From Isoetes taiwanensis (taxonomy: Eukaryota > Streptophyta > Lycopodiopsida > Isoetales > Isoetaceae), in contig JAJEKV010000035.1 in assembly GCA_021234155.1 (NCBI GenBank), positions 1,178,001 through 1,242,000 of the forward strand: a stretch of DNA of 64,000 nt, in the 5' to 3' direction. Numbering within the stretch: position 1 is the stretch's first letter; every line of letters starts with the position of its first letter. Made by a program: the position numbers and the translations under genes. Of the stretch, positions 11,466 through 23,708 are shown in pieces. Under the pieces are notes generated by a model that made no database searches, was not told where the DNA came from, and saw nothing but the letters and a program-made list of their open reading frames with translations.

Positions 11466-13496
11466 ACGTATGATCAAATATGCAATATGATCAAACAAAC
11501 CTACTTGCCTGCAAACATAGTTTCTATCTCCAATATTATGGAGCAAAAATCATGACTAATAGGACCATATTCTATGTATTTTCTAAGCATTTTCTAATGC
11601 ACACCATATCCTATGCATTTTCTATGTATACATATACAAAATGAATGTACGCTCCAAAAAAATGGGACTTTAATAATAGGATGAACTAGACAATATAATA
11701 TGAGCTAAAATAATATAGACATTATAATATCCCATTGGCTTTAGATAAATATCTCATTGATGCCCCGCTTTTTTTTTTGCTTGAAAAAAAATGGGATTTT
11801 AATAATAAGATGAGATAAACAATATAATATGAGCTAAAATAATATATTTTATGGCATTAGAATTTATTTCATTAGAATTTATATATAACATTTTAATCCA
11901 TACCCTTTGGCCTTAGATAAATATCCCATTGGCCACGCTATACCCCGCCTTTTTTTTATTACGTACACTCTATATCCCGCTTTTTTCTCCCCATGCTTAG
12001 ATTCGAAATTTGAAATTTAAAAAGGGGGGAAATTTGGTACATACCTTTGAAAAACAAAAGATTTAAGACATGTGTCACTGATGAGATTTGGTACACTTAC
12101 GCCCAAAATTGTGGCTATGGAGAACACCCAAAATCCTGGCTATGCTATCGAAGCTCCTGGTTATGGCTGGTAAGACGTAGTTTTCACCCAGCCAAAAGTA
12201 CCATGGTAAGATGCAGAAAAAGAATCGGAAAGAGTTGGGAGCAAGAATCGGGCATACATGCATAAAACGAATAGGAAAGATCGGAAGCAAGAAGGCTATG
12301 GCAGAGCTTTTTAGAAGGTATGGCCCTCATTTCTTTTGCTAGTCGTCATTCATGCTGTTTCTTCCGCTGCCAAGAGCTCGAAATGAGTCAAGATGCTGGA
12401 ATTAAAAAACGGAGGATGAAAACGGAAGATGAAAACGATAAGAAGCAGGGGCTCATTATCACCCAAGCTCTTGATCACCGGATCTAGCACTGCATTTGGA
12501 GCGCAGAGCAAAGTGATGGAGGATCTGCCATTTATTTCATGGACTACGCCGGTCTGCGACTGAAGGCGATTGAAAGTGGTGAGGGAGTAACGCTCGGGCA
12601 AGCACTTGGTGAAGATTATTATGAGCGGCATGAGTAGCTGCTGCTCTTGCTCCAGCTGCGACCAAGGCTACCCTCTGCTCTGCTCCAAAATGGTTGTTCC
12701 AAAATGGCAGAGTATTTGGATGTGGCCTAGGGCCAGATTCATTATCAGAAAAACAAAAAAAAAAAAAAATGCCATGGAGAGTTCTAGAGCTCTGAAAAGA
12801 ACCTAACCGCACTTCTTGAGCTCTTCTTGAGCATTTCTAAAAAGCCAAAAGCTTGACGGATTATTCAGAGTGGATGATTTAGAAACAACGCAGCAGTCTG
12901 AAGATCTTATATAACACCTAGATGATATAATATTTTTATCATTGATTAATATCCGTTCAGATTATCCATTATTGTATCCTTGTCTTTGGAGGTGTGGGTT
13001 ATAGCTGCTTCGACAGATTGAATTGCATTGCCTCTTCCCAGTACAGGGATTGCATGGTAGAACAACGGATTGAGGCCCACAAATGTTCTTGGAGAAGCCC
13101 ACAAATGTTCTTGAAATGTTTCTTGGAGAAACAGGGGAACATAGCAGTCTGCCCTCCATTGCTCGTCCGTCGCCACTGTCGCCAGCACCGGATTGAAATA
13201 CAACGCACAATTCTCGCCACGCAGGGCGAGAAAGAAAGAAAGAAAGAAATTATCTAAATAATTATGTTTATTTGTATTAATTAAATCATTTATTGTATTT
13301 TAATTGTATTATTACTTATTATATTGTATTTATTATATTTATTTATTTTATTATTTACAATCCTTACTTTTGGATTCATCCCCTCTTTGCCATCCCCTCT
13401 TCAACTTTGTTCCTTCCCTTGTCATCCCCTTTGCCATCTCCCTCCCCCTTTGCCCCTTCTTATTATGCCGTTTGCCTTGCCATCCTCCTCATCCTT

Positions 13497-13628
13497 CGCC
13501 CCTTTGGAAACTAAAGCGTGTAGTTTATGGTCTTAGACAATCGCAGAGTTTCTTAAGAGAACAAGGATTTCAGAAACTACATTATGAAGTTAACCTTTAT
13601 GTCTTAAAGCAAGAACAGAATATAATAG
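13497..13628 (+). mobile_element. Ty1/copia reverse transcriptase fragment
   Basis: The frame starting at ~13497 reads LWKLKRVVYGLRQS, then QSFLREQGFQK, then NLYVLKQEQNII. This is the copia RT segment that precedes the YVDD box (consensus KLKRALYGLKQAPRAW...FL...GF). A deletion has removed the 'PRAWY' part. The fragment ends where the next LINE's microsatellite begins, so the YVDD box is missing. Confidence 0.8.
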
Positions 13629-14930
13629 AATAGAATAGCATAGATTTTTTATCATCCACGGAGACCAATTCACCTATGGGACCCAAATAAAAAGAAAGCA
13701 GTAAGCGTATTACTGTCAGGATTAAAAAACCTCCGCCCCAAAGGGTTTTCGAGGGAAAAACCTTAGCAGTAATAAGTATGCTGGAATTGTACAATTGTAT
13801 AGAACAATTCAATACTGCCCCAGAGGACACAACTGAGTTCGTGTATCCATAACCTCCTGGAAGTATGACCCCAACAAGCCATTCAATAACTCATGTAGCA
13901 GTTGGTCAGGCACAACTAACCAAACATACTGCGCCCGGATATGGGCAAATGCTGGGTAGATCTGAAGGGCATGACATTCATCTTCAATGGCGCCCTGGTG
14001 GCAATACTGATAGCTTCCCGAGTCCATCGCCCTGTCTCAATGCAAAAACGATGTGCACCCATGCGAATAGAAGCTATAAGTCTGCGCTTCTTCATGGGCA
14101 AATAGGTGTGCAAGTATTGGTGTGGGCCTCTCTGAGCATGGGATTGACTTGCTGCCAGTAGTGTGCCATCTTAACATGTCAAAGTATCTGCATCCCAGAG
14201 CTTGCCAAGGAAGCTAGCATCTAGGTACAGCTTAGTGCATTGTGATCCTTCTTTGTCCATACCTGCACGCATCTGTATGCCCATACATCCCAACGTGAGA
14301 ACCACTGAGCTTGCTTGTCCTTCCAACAGGCTTTGAGGCGTTGGGGACCCATTGCTACGGCCAAAGCAAGGTTGGGCAAACATGTATCACCTATAGCCAC
14401 CACCTTCTGGAAGTAAATAATATGGCGTTCCAATGCAGCTCTTTGAAGGGGTAGAAAACCTGTCTCCTGGAGTAGGATCTGGTACGGAACTGTGGATTTT
14501 ACCCCAAGGGCTCGTGCCAAAAAGGCTTTCTGCACCTGCTCCAGGTCATTCCAGGGGGTGAGGGATATCACTGGACCCCACACCTCTGCCCCGTACAGGA
14601 GAACTGGCTCTAAACAGGTGTGACTGGTGGCCCCAGACATACAACTCTGCCATGTGGCTGTTGCTCTGTATGGCATATAGTGCTTTCCAAACTGCCGTGA
14701 CACGCAACCTGATGGCAGCAGTATCCCAGTGGGTGGTAGTAGAGAACTCGATCCCCAAATACTTGTAGATTGAAGCCACCTCCACATCTTGTCCCTAGTA
14801 AATGAACGAGGGAAGCCTTGGCTGACGGGATGACGAAACTAGTAGCACCCTAGTTTTGGCCAAGTTAACTCGCATGTCAGTGAACTGACATGTCAGTGAT
14901 TTGAAGGTATGACGTGACTCATGCACCTAT
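13625..14930 (-). mobile_element. 5'-truncated LINE, microsatellite-tailed family, copy 2
   Basis: Read on the minus strand, the copy starts after the RT active site with TDMRVNLAKTRVLLV and IYKYLGIEFSTT. It continues through LLYGAEVWGP, NDLEQVQKAFLARALG and ALERHIIYFQKV, then a zinc-ribbon-like C-terminus (QYCHQGAIEDECHAL). The 3' UTR core is the reverse complement of GGTCTCCGTGG at 13653-13666, and the tail is (ATTCT)n at 13625-13645. The reading frame is the best preserved of the family: 188 codons are open at 14221-14787. It lies within copia RT remains. Confidence 0.85.
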
Positions 14931-16100
14931 ATATTCTCCAATACATATGTTCCTCTCAGTTCCAGCCTTTATTGCTACTAATCTTAAAATTTCAAGCATA
15001 AACACTCTAACATCCAATAGATCTTGGTCTGAAATGTCCACAACCTGTAACTAGACTTTGTCAATAATAGAAATTAGTTTGTCTGCTGAATTCGAGATAA
15101 CTTACTAGATTAGGCAAGAATATGTTCTCTCCCTTCAAATACCCCCTCATATATTTGTGCATAAACGAACATACGGCAGGGCCACCAGAATGACTATCAT
15201 TTTGAAGAGGCCTTCTAGAAATTTTCACAACATCTGGGGTTGTAAAACTGAAATTATTGTATCCAAGCAATTCCAAGAATCTAAAGTTTATTGTAATTAT
15301 GTGAAAGCAACAAAATGCAATGAGCAAGCACTAACCTCTCAATATAACTGCTTCCGCTGTGCAAGCCCATGCTATCAAAGTGATATGTTCCTGACTTGTA
15401 TCTATATGAGAGGCATGCATGGCTTACGATTAGAAAACAGGTCTGATGAAGTCTATCACAAGCAAGAACAAATATGTACTGGCACTTGTCTAGATTCACA
15501 TGTTTCCTTATAATTTTGTAACTATTTGTGTCTTTGAACAATGTTAAATGAAAAAAGGATCAAATAAATAAAAGAGATGGCTCATTTCTTACAATATCAA
15601 GTAATATTCCATGTACCCGCAAACATATTATGCACATGATGGCACAATCCTGATGATCACAAATTAGATGAAGATATCACCTTGAGAAAAGGAGGATTAA
15701 TTGATCATTCAACCACTGCGTATCAGCTTCCAAAAATTCGACGTCGGGGAGCTAATCACGACAGTTTCAGTTCCACTCAGCAAAATGTGAATGTGGCTTT
15801 AGATAAATAGAGATTACCGAAGCTCTCTCATCTCTAGTTCTAAATACAGACGAGAATATTTGCTCACAAATCCTTTTAAATATTTAAAATTGAAAAAATA
15901 CAACACATATCACAAAATAAAAGTTACTTTTATACTATTAAAAGGTTTTACAAGATTCATCTACGAAAATATTTGTCGAGTATTTTTATATAGTTGCGCG
16001 ATTCTTTAAATCCCACATATTCCACAATGGATTTTCCTTTACATAAGCAGCATGCTTTTTGCAGCCAGAAGTCCCTCCACCCATGGTTTGAAGTGCTCTA
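14931..16100. other. Non-coding stretch, no recognised gene
   Basis: Contains a minus-strand ORF (15061-15327) with LELLGYNNFSFTTPDVV that reads like an exon but matches nothing I know. The rest is AT-rich without a supported feature. It could be intronic sequence of the fragment at 16.1-16.4 kb, which is on the same strand, though exons from such a gene should lie to its right or left in splice-compatible phase and I could not show that. Confidence 0.3.
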
Positions 16101-16107
16101 AAAGGAA

Positions 16108-16413
16108 ATTAGAATCCAATCTGTTAGGAGCAAGGAATTTGGACATATCATAGCGTTTGGCTGGTTGGCAGAACCCTTATATCTGTTGTCATCCATCAAC
16201 AATGTGTTTTTCACTTGGTATTTCCAATAGTTCTGATACACTTTGGACATATCCTTAAGGAAAATCATCTTATTAACCACTTTGGTGCAGTCATCCTGAT
16301 TCCAAATAAAAAGAAATATGCCCTTATATTCCTGCAACAACTTTCTTACCAACAAGTTAGTTGACATTACTTTTAGCCATGTTCTAAGAACTCCCGTAAT
16401 CCAGGTCTGGAAA
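16108..16413 (-). pseudogene. FCP1/NIF-type phosphatase domain fragment
   Basis: Reading leftward, one frame gives RPGLREFLEHG, the conserved start of the mobile part of the FCP1 homology domain. A second frame gives IFLFIWNQDDCTK and then KNTLLMDDNRYKGSANQPNA, matching the late FCP1 motif in which a DD pair helps bind Mg2+ (family form: NTLLIDDSPYK...NPPNTAIFP). FCP1-type HAD phosphatases dephosphorylate serine in proteins such as the RNA polymerase II tail. The catalytic DxDx(T/V) segment is absent, the middle of the domain is deleted and the frame changes once, so this is a remnant. Confidence 0.7.
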
Positions 16414-16659
16414 CTGCTGCCTTTTGAAGGTTCAATTTTTGGAGGATCACTTATGGCTCATTGATGCAGGGATCCTCTATGAAGTTATAAAACTTCTTAA
16501 AACCCCATTAAAATCCGAACAAGAAGAATTTTAGTTAACCTCTTAGTTTTTCTTGTTTGAGGAGGTATTGGACTTGATGACCAGGCTGTATCTTGTTCAA
16601 GCAGGTTTCTTTGTCAACTTTATCACCTACATCCCTCTGGGGTTAATGGTCTTACCCAC

Positions 16660-16872
16660 GCTCTCTTACTAGGGTTTTAGATCCAGGGCACATTTTTGAC
16701 TCCCCGTTTTGGATTCTAAGCGTCCAAAACGTCTTTGAAGCAACACTTCTTTCTTGACTATTCTCTCACTAGGTTTTTGCATCCAGGTCCCAAATTGGTG
16801 TGTCAACGACATTTTTGAGTCCCCATTTTGGATTATAAGCGTCCAAGATGTCTTTGAAGGAACACTTCCTCT
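16660..16872 (+). repeat. About 105-bp tandem duplication
   Basis: Two related units contain 'ccc(c)attttggattataagc' or 'ccccgttttggattctaagc', then 'gtccaa(a/g)a(c/t)gtctttgaag', then 'aacacttc'. The units start near 16660 and 16763 and are about 85% alike by eye. Confidence 0.7.
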
Positions 16873-17851
16873 TTGCTCTAATTTCTGTCTAGATCTTATC
16901 TCACACACTCCAAACAACCATAGCCACTTATGTAGCCCTCTGTCCCGACCTCCAGTTGGAGGGAGACATCCCTCAAGCCACAGCCCAAGCCTAAGCCTAG
17001 ACCTAGCATGATTGAGCCCGCTTGGAAGAATCAAGAGGATAGGCCGCCACGAGAACGGCCCCGACCAGACAACAAGGACAAGGGAGAAGTCTCTTCCATG
17101 AGGAGGGAGGCACGAGCCAAAGCTCAATCAACAAGTTTGGCTCGACATGTTGTTTCTCAGGCCCCAGGTAAACCAGGCATAGGAAGAAGCAAAAAAAAAT
17201 TTCAAGGCGAGAATTGAGGGTAACAGTACCTGAATTGTAGGCTTGACAGAAGAGGTGCAGCCCTCAGTACCCCAGGTGCTCATAAGGAAATTGGCAACAG
17301 AGAAACAACATATTGTGGAGCTGGAGACCCCCACAAATTCTAAGGAAAGGTCCTTATACACAATGAAGTAGTGTTTCATTGAGCTGAATGAAAAAATGAG
17401 TACAGTGACCCATTGGGGAACAAACTGATGAATCCCAAAATGAGTGAAGAGGGGAACAAAATGATAAACCCTAAATGAGTAAAACAACAAACACAACCCC
17501 GGGTTAGACCATCCGATATATAAGATACTTGTGTACAATGAATTTAGGCTCCCACATAGAACATTCAGAAAGTCGCTATACTATAACGCTCCACCCATCC
17601 AAGCGAGGACTCAAATCCGTCCTGCTAAGATACCGCTCTATGTGTCCCTCTTGACCGCTCGTATAAAAATCAACCTTATGCACATCAGAGATCTCCAAAC
17701 TGCAAGACCAAACAACATGTGATTGTCAACTGTGTTAGGAGCCATCTACGGGCCAAGAGTCAGCAAGCTACAAAGTTGGACTAGAAATACAAGAGCACAA
17801 TATCAAAATGGAAAAGACGATGCATGAGGATCCTCGGAAACCACAGGGCTA

Positions 17852-18753
17852 CGCCGAGATAGGAAAATATATGCTCGATCCAGAGGCATATAAAAAGCAG
17901 CTACATGCACATCAATGAGCTCCAAACTGCAAGACCTAACCATATGTGACTATCAACTGTGTTAGGAGCCATCCATGGGCCAAGAGTCAGCAAGCTATAA
18001 AGTTGGACTAGAAATATAAGATCACATTGAAGAGATGATCCATGAGGATCCTCGAAAGCCACGAGGCTATGCCGAGATAGGAAAATATAGGCTCGACCCA
18101 AGGGGGCTTCCCCTTGGTGCTCTCCAGAAGCACCACGTGCTACGTTGGGAAAAATGCAGAAGCCCATGGGCCAACATTGAACGAAAAGTAAACCCCATAT
18201 AGCAGAGTAAGAGGTGGGAGGGGGGGAACTCCGTACAATAACAGGATTCATCTCAGAGGAAACGCCGATGTGGAATGCAGGAAGACACAAGGCTTTTAAG
18301 GGAGAAAGGGCTAAAGAAAGCCTGTGCTATTGCAGGCTTGTGTCAAAGAAAGCTTGGATCCAAAAAGAGAGCTGGTGCTACGCCGAGATGGAAAAATATA
18401 TGCTCGATCCAGAGGCATATAAAAAGCAGCTCCATGCACATCAATGAGCTCCAAACTGCAAGACCTAACCATATGTGACTATCAACTGTGTTAGGAGCCA
18501 TCCATGGGCTAAGAGTCAGCAAGCTATAAAGTTGGACTAGAAATATAAGATCACATTGAAGAGCTGATCCATGAGAATCCGGAAAGCCACGGGGATACGC
18601 CGAGATAGGAAAATATAGGCTCGACACAGGGGGGCTTCCCCTTAGTGCTCTTCAGAAGCACCATGTGATATGCTGGAAAAAATGCAGAAGCCCATGGGCC
18701 AACATTGAACGAAAAGTAAACCCCATATAGCAGAGTAAGAGGTGGGAGGGGGG
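17852..18753 (+). repeat. 529-bp tandem repeat, unit 1 and left part of unit 2
   Basis: 'cgccgagat' followed by 'atgctcgatccagaggcata' recurs at 17852 and 18381, a 529-bp period. Each unit contains 'catataaaaagcagct', a TATA-like box, and later 'gtgggaggggg'. Unit 2 is cut at 18753 by the gypsy element and resumes after it at 29657-29812 with 'aactccgtacaacaacagg'. The two parts of unit 2 add up to about 529 bp. A diverged partial unit lies just upstream (about 17670-17851). The family is unknown; repeated TATA-like boxes suggest promoter-type sequence such as LTR subrepeats. Confidence 0.85.
18749..18753 (+). other. Target-site duplication, left (GGGGG)
   Basis: The G run before the 5' LTR (6 G) and the run after the 3' LTR (6 G, from 29652) together exceed the 7-G run at the equivalent position of the uninterrupted unit (18220-18226) by exactly five. 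That is the 5-bp duplication expected of an LTR-retrotransposon integrase. Confidence 0.85.
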
Positions 18754-21193
18754 TGTTGCCCATTTTTGGCAACATGGACCAGCATCTATGTTTCAAAACC
18801 TTTGTTCCATTTACATTTCCTTTAAGGAAAAGTTCCAGGCTATTGTGATCCCATCAGAGTTTGGAAGACATTTGACCAAGATTGGAAGACATTGGGGATC
18901 TCCTATTATGGCCTAGTCTTTTCCTTGAGGTAAAACATCTTTCTAGACACATTCCCATTTGTTTAACATTTTTCTTTGATTTGAAGACCAGGCAAAGGCT
19001 ATAGCAAGTTTATCAAGGAGGCACAGGACATTTTACCAAAGCTCAACCTTATGAAGCTTGCTTGAGTAGATTGAAGTCACACACATGAGGATGCTACCCT
19101 AGAAGTGAATTTGCCTTGAAGTTTGGAAGACCCTTATAGAAGTTTGGAAGACCTTAGGCTTTGAGCAAATCTATCTTCACTAGGAGGTATGAATTGAGCC
19201 CTAGAAACAATTTGAGATAAGATCAAGTGCTACAGAGGTACCCATCTCTTCTTCATTCCATTCATCTTACATTCCCCTTTCTATATCCCAAGAGCCTTCA
19301 AAACTTTTCCTTCACCATTGTTTCCACTTTTGAGACCTTTTCTCATCATTCTACCACTTATTTTTTATTGATCTCACCTTCATTTGAGAAGTGACCCCTA
19401 GTACACTTGAAAACCTTCAAAGGCAAGAAAGCTTTTTTTCATTCTCATTTCATCTTCCTAAACCCTAGTATAGCCTATTTACACCCTTTTCCCATCTTTG
19501 TCCTATGACTTTTTCACCATCCCTATGTTGCAATATTCATTGACCATGGGTCAAAAGGGACCAAAATTCAAATGTTTCAGTTTGACCTAAAAACCCTCTA
19601 GATGGAAAGCTTGGAAAAAAAGAGCTAACTTGGTCTTTTAAAATTCAAAAAAAAAAAACCCTTGGGAAGACCTTCAAAATTGGATTCTTGGGATGCGTGC
19701 CAAAAAAATAAAAAACCTATTCTAGCCTATCTACCCTATCTATTTCTGCATAGTTCCAGGTCACCCCCCATTTTTCCACGTGGCGGTGGGGGGGGGGCCG
19801 TGACACTGGCCGGTGTCCCCTCTGCGTGGCACGCAAAATTTAATAGTGGGCCCGCATTATTCCTTATATCTGGGAGCCTCGTAACCACTTCGCCTGTGGG
19901 ATATATCACCCTTAAGAATTTTCGATGAACCCTAAGAAATAGGGGAACACGCTAAATCCGGCCAATTGTGCCTAAATTTGATTGAATCCCGCCAATTTCC
20001 GCCCAAGATAAGCTCCTAAACCTTTTCCGAAAACAGGGGATCCTTTGTGGCACTTGATTTGATAGAAATTGCTCAATTTGGGCCTTAAATCACTCGGCCG
20101 AGCTAGTTTTGTGGAAAAACCAGTTCTTAAACCAACATTCGAGATCAAATCGGGACGCCCCTCGAGAGATAGACCTCTCGCGGATCTTGGCGATCTTGTT
20201 ATTACCTTGATCTGCTCTACTCAGATTTTGCTCTGTTCTGCTCGAAATTGAATGATCTGTCCCGGTGTGACTTGTTCGACATTGAAGTACTTCAATTACA
20301 ACTCGAATAATCATTTCATTTAGCTTCATTGGTAGATCTGAGATTCTCTAAAGGCTCAGACAGACCTGGAATTTGCCCTCAAGCACTATTATATCCTAAA
20401 CTTTGGTAATGTCCTGATTGACACTATTAAATTTTTGTGTTACATTATTATATTATGATAATGAATAGTCTTTGCCTGGAAAATTATTGTCATCATTGTA
20501 CATTCATCTTTTGTAATTCTGCATTGTTCTTTTAGAGCTAAAAACTAAAAAAGAAAAGCCAAAAATATTTATTCCAAGTTATATTCTCTTTAGGTAGTTG
20601 CATTCCATCTTCATAAAAACATTAGAAACCTATATATTCAAAGAAAACATATAAAAGAACTTTCCTTCCATGACTGTTACAGTGTTTATGCTTTTCTCGA
20701 GGCTTTAGCTACTTACAGAGAAAAATTAAAACATCTTTTGCTATTTAAACCCTATGCACGTGATCTAGGGGCTATTCTGAAGTTGCCTGCACAGATCCCA
20801 ACTCAAAATTCCTTATCAAGCTCCATCTGCAAAATTTGGCTCTCTGTTTTGGCACTGGCCAACTTTTTGACCCGACTTTGACCTAGATTTTCTCAGCCTT
20901 CCCCTATTCAAATCAAGTTAAATCTTCACCATCGGTTTTTCCTCTGCTAGTTGATCATCTATACCACCAATCACATCTCAAAATCTCGGAAGGTGTAATA
21001 CGCAAGACCAATTTTTGCTCTGACAGTTTTTTCAGTTTCAGGGACTCTAGTGATTTTGAAGAAACCATTATTTCAAAATGACTTTTCTCGCTTCATATGT
21101 TGAGGATTGATCACCCTAAGTGATCTGGAGGTCCTAACCAATTTGTTTGAGCTCCCTTGAGGTTAGACTAAAATTCCAGGTTTTAGGCTAACA
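18754..21193 (+). repeat. 5' LTR
   Basis: Begins TGTTGCCC and ends GGCTAACA. It aligns with 27203-29651 almost throughout; from 20205 to 20920 only about four differences are seen. A TATA-like 'ttccttatat' lies at ~19860. Compared with the 3' LTR it lacks about 18 bp near 19107 and differs in short GC-rich patches near 19780-19815 and 20158-20200. No coding content: the small minus-strand ORFs inside are chance. Confidence 0.95.
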
Positions 21194-21196
21194 TTT

Positions 21197-21214
21197 TGGA
21201 GGTCCTACCGAGAT
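21197..21214 (+). promoter_or_regulatory. Primer binding site, tRNA-Gln type
   Basis: TGGAGGTCCTACCGAGAT, three bases after the LTR, is complementary to a tRNA 3' end reading ...CGGTAGGACCTCCA. Plant tRNA-Gln ends CGGTAGGACCT or CGGTGGGACCT plus CCA, so at least 14 positions should pair. The assignment rests on my knowledge of plant tRNA-Gln sequences. Confidence 0.75.
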
Positions 21215-21236
21215 TTTCACCTGGAAGTTGAACTCC

Positions 21237-22321
21237 ATGGCACCAAGAAAGACTGCTGAGCCTGCTGAGCAACCTGAGGTAACAGGTCAACCAGATCTAG
21301 TAGGGGTAAGCATGAAAGTGGCTACGGTTCCACAGCAAATGTTACAAATGTTTTCGCTTTGCCTTTTCCTCCACAAGCTCCTTACCAATTTGAGCTCACT
21401 ATACCCATTTCTTCCCCTTGTTATGATCCTTCCATGAATGCTAACCATTTCTTGAAGAATTTTGAAGAATATTATGAGGAGCATGGAAAGAAGAAAGGTA
21501 CCAGGTTTCTTTGAGTTTATCAAATGCATGAAAGGTGATGAGGCCGGATCCTGGTTGGATTTCGAACCGCTGTCAATAGGTACTAAGTGGGATGAATTGG
21601 AACAAAGGTTTTCTGTCAAGGTTTGGTAAGACTACTTCACCCCGGGACCTTGTTTTTTGAGCTCAATTCCTTTCTATTAAATCGGTGAAAGTGTGAAAAC
21701 AGTATGTGGAAAGATTTAACTCTTATTTCTTTGGTGTGTAATAGGAACCATGTTTCCCACCCAACTTTGCATCCGGGTTGCTTCCTTTATCGGAGGTTTG
21801 ATGTCCAGCCTAAGATTTATAGAAAGTTATTAAAACTTCAAAAGTTTGGTGAGCTAGATTCAATCCATAAGACATTTGTAAAAAGGCTGTAGATTTAGTA
21901 GAAATGCTAAGCTATCGGGCCGATGATGAAACCAAAGATCCATTCTACCCTCCTCATCATGATCTTGAGCACGAAGTTACAATATGCTAATGCTGCCCTG
22001 TGTATGCGATTCGGAAGGAAAAGAAGAAGCCAAAAGTGAAGAGCTAGACCCTCAGGTTTCAGAAATGAAATCTGAGATAAGTAAGGTATCTGAAGCTCTC
22101 TTAGAAGTTACCAAACAACTCATGGAGTTAAAAAATAGTAATAATGCTCCTTCTTCTAGCTCTGCCATACCTGAATGCACAAACTGTGGTAAACCCTATC
22201 ATAGGGCTGAAAATTGCTTTGCAAGATCTTGTCCTAAATGCCACAAAAGGGGCCATTTTGGTAGAGAATGTCATGTTTGTTCTTTTTGCAAAGAGATAGG
22301 TCATGAAGAGAAGTTTCTGTA
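21237..22321 (+). pseudogene. gag: gag (capsid and nucleocapsid), frameshifted
   Basis: A start codon in good context (ccATGG) at 21237 opens MAPRKTAEPAEQP. Later frames give a retrotransposon gag core: HFLKNFEEYYEEHG, then FIKCMKGDEAGSWLDFEPLS and WDELEQRFSVK. After a coiled-coil-like stretch (SEMKSEISKVSEALLEV) come zinc knuckles: CTNCGKPYHRAENC and CPKCHKRGHFGREC are perfect CX2CX4HX4C boxes. A third, CSFCKEIGHEEKF, has lost its last cysteine just before a stop. Gag forms the particle and binds RNA. At least three frame changes and stops interrupt it. Confidence 0.85.
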
Positions 22322-22363
22322 GTTGTCAAGAATTACCTTGCAAAGCAAGAAAAAGGTAAACAG

Positions 22364-23150
22364 GTGTCCAATATTAGTTTTATTGAGACTTGTGCAGAAG
22401 AACAAGAAGAACAAGATGTTATGGTTGTGCAAACACGTGCTAGGCTCCATTCAGGTACATCTGCAAGTTCTGTCCCACCAATTGTAGCTCCTAAGGTAAC
22501 ATTTCAGCCAAATCCTCAGGATATAGCTCCTCCCCCTGTTCAAAGGTATAAACAGAAAGATTCTGAGCTTGATGAATTTGAATTGCTTATGAAAAACTCC
22601 AAGGTTACTGTAGACTTACTAACTTTATTAAGGATTGCACCATCATACAGGGAAAAGCTTATCAAGAATACCCAAAATGTTGAAGAAATTCTTTGCGAAA
22701 CTTGCAACAACATTTTCAGTAGCCTTACCTGAGCACACTGAAGATCCGGGTGCTTTTATTTGTAGTGCTACTATAGGTACCTCCCATTTAGATAAGGTTT
22801 TGTTGGATGGAGGTTCCTCCCTAAATGTCATGCCTTATCATGTTATGAAAACACTGAATCTCAAAGTAGAAGACAACACTTCTATTGTTCTAAAAATCCT
22901 TTTCCAATGCTAAGGTAGTACCAAAGGGAGTGGTGAGAAATGTATGTTAATCTGGGGGAATCATTGTCTTAGCTACATTTGTGGTTGTTGATTTTGAGAA
23001 TGTTAATCATGCTAACATCTATGATTTATTATTGGGAAGAAGGTGGATGAAAACTTGAGATGCTAGGCCTATATGGTCGGAAGATATTTGCACTATTTCA
23101 AATGGAGCAACTTCCATTAAACTGGGTAAACCAAACCGACCCATACGCTA
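22364..23150 (+). pseudogene. Linker and aspartic protease domain, frameshifted
   Basis: A charged linker (22364-22730, proline-rich around QPNPQDIAPPP) leads to a retropepsin-like domain. Its active-site loop reads VLLDGGSSLNVMP (~22797-22835), the D-x-G-S form common in plant gypsy elements, and the C-terminal hairpin reads YDLLLGRRWMK (~23020-23055). The protease would cut the polyprotein. Stops at 22730 and near 22911 and frame changes disrupt it. Confidence 0.8.
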
Positions 23151-23284
23151 ACATTAGATTCATAGATGTGGATATTTTGCAGAAGAAGAGTTAGGAGTTT
23201 CTGAGTTTAGGTCTAGATGTTGATATAAATGCGAAGTTATCAACTTTGCTCATGTAGAGTTCCACGATCCAAAAGAAAACAAGG

Positions 23285-23705
23285 CCTACCTTTGGTTTGA
23301 TGGAGGTATGTCTAAAAAATTAGGGATTGCTTCTTCTCACGCTATTCGAAGGATGCGGATCTTAAGCTGATGACTAAGATAGGGAGAATTCATCCTAATA
23401 TTTCTTCTAATGCAGCAGAATATAGGGCCCTCATTGCAGCCCCACAGGAAGCAAGGTTCATGAATATTTCCCATATTGTTATCTATGGAGACTCACAACT
23501 TGTTTGCAAACGATTTTGGGAGAATACCAAACAAAACATCAAGATATGGAGGATCCGAACACACAAGCTCGAGAATTGCTAACTTTTTTTTTGATCATTG
23601 GGAAATTTATCATATTCAAGGTCTAAAAACTTTGAGGCTGATTCTTTTTGTGCAGAAAACACTCTTAGAGCATCTCTCTCGAGGGAGCTATCAAGGAAGA
23701 TGTCC
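23285..23705 (+). pseudogene. Additional RNase H-like domain upstream of RT
   Basis: The region reads LWFDGGMSKKLGIASS, then SNAAEYRALIAAPQEA, then HIVIYGDSQLVC, and after a frame change KNFEADSFCAENTL. The four acidic positions of an RNase H1-type active site are all present: D in FDGG (23299), E in AAEYRAL (23418), D in YGDSQ (23490) and D in NFEAD (23640). It resembles cellular or plant-type RNase H more than the gypsy RNase H. It ends at a TAG (23708), immediately before the RT ORF. Two frame changes and paired stops at ~23370 break it. In known Tat/Ogre elements the extra RNase H lies behind the canonical one, so this position is unusual. Confidence 0.85.
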
Positions 23706-23708
23706 TAG

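Larger units (their letters stand above)
9012..13495 (-). mobile_element. Hairpin-array DNA repeat, copy A (interrupted by a LINE)
   Basis: The left end, 'aagtcgcatttaattaaag' then 'tgggtctcattccattccca', matches the reverse complement of the right end of copy B (53425-53498). Going right, copy A then shows in inverted order what copy B shows: hairpins with 'ctcgac...gtcgag' arms (9645-9670, 11240-11465), the 'tatgtatacatata' region (~11625), a 'tttgaaatttaaaaag' block (~12010), 'ggctatgg' repeats (12112-12165), and a pyrimidine-rich tract (13375-13500) equivalent to copy B's purine tract. No transposase is recognisable. A LINE (about 9790-11236) sits inside. The right end seems truncated at a copia fragment. 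Confidence 0.6.

Noticed and set aside
20069-20329. ORFs in both LTRs (e.g. MKLNEMIIRVVIEVL, 20090-20329 and 28553-28789)
   Set aside because: They are identical because the LTRs are; LTRs are non-coding and the frames diverge where the LTRs differ.
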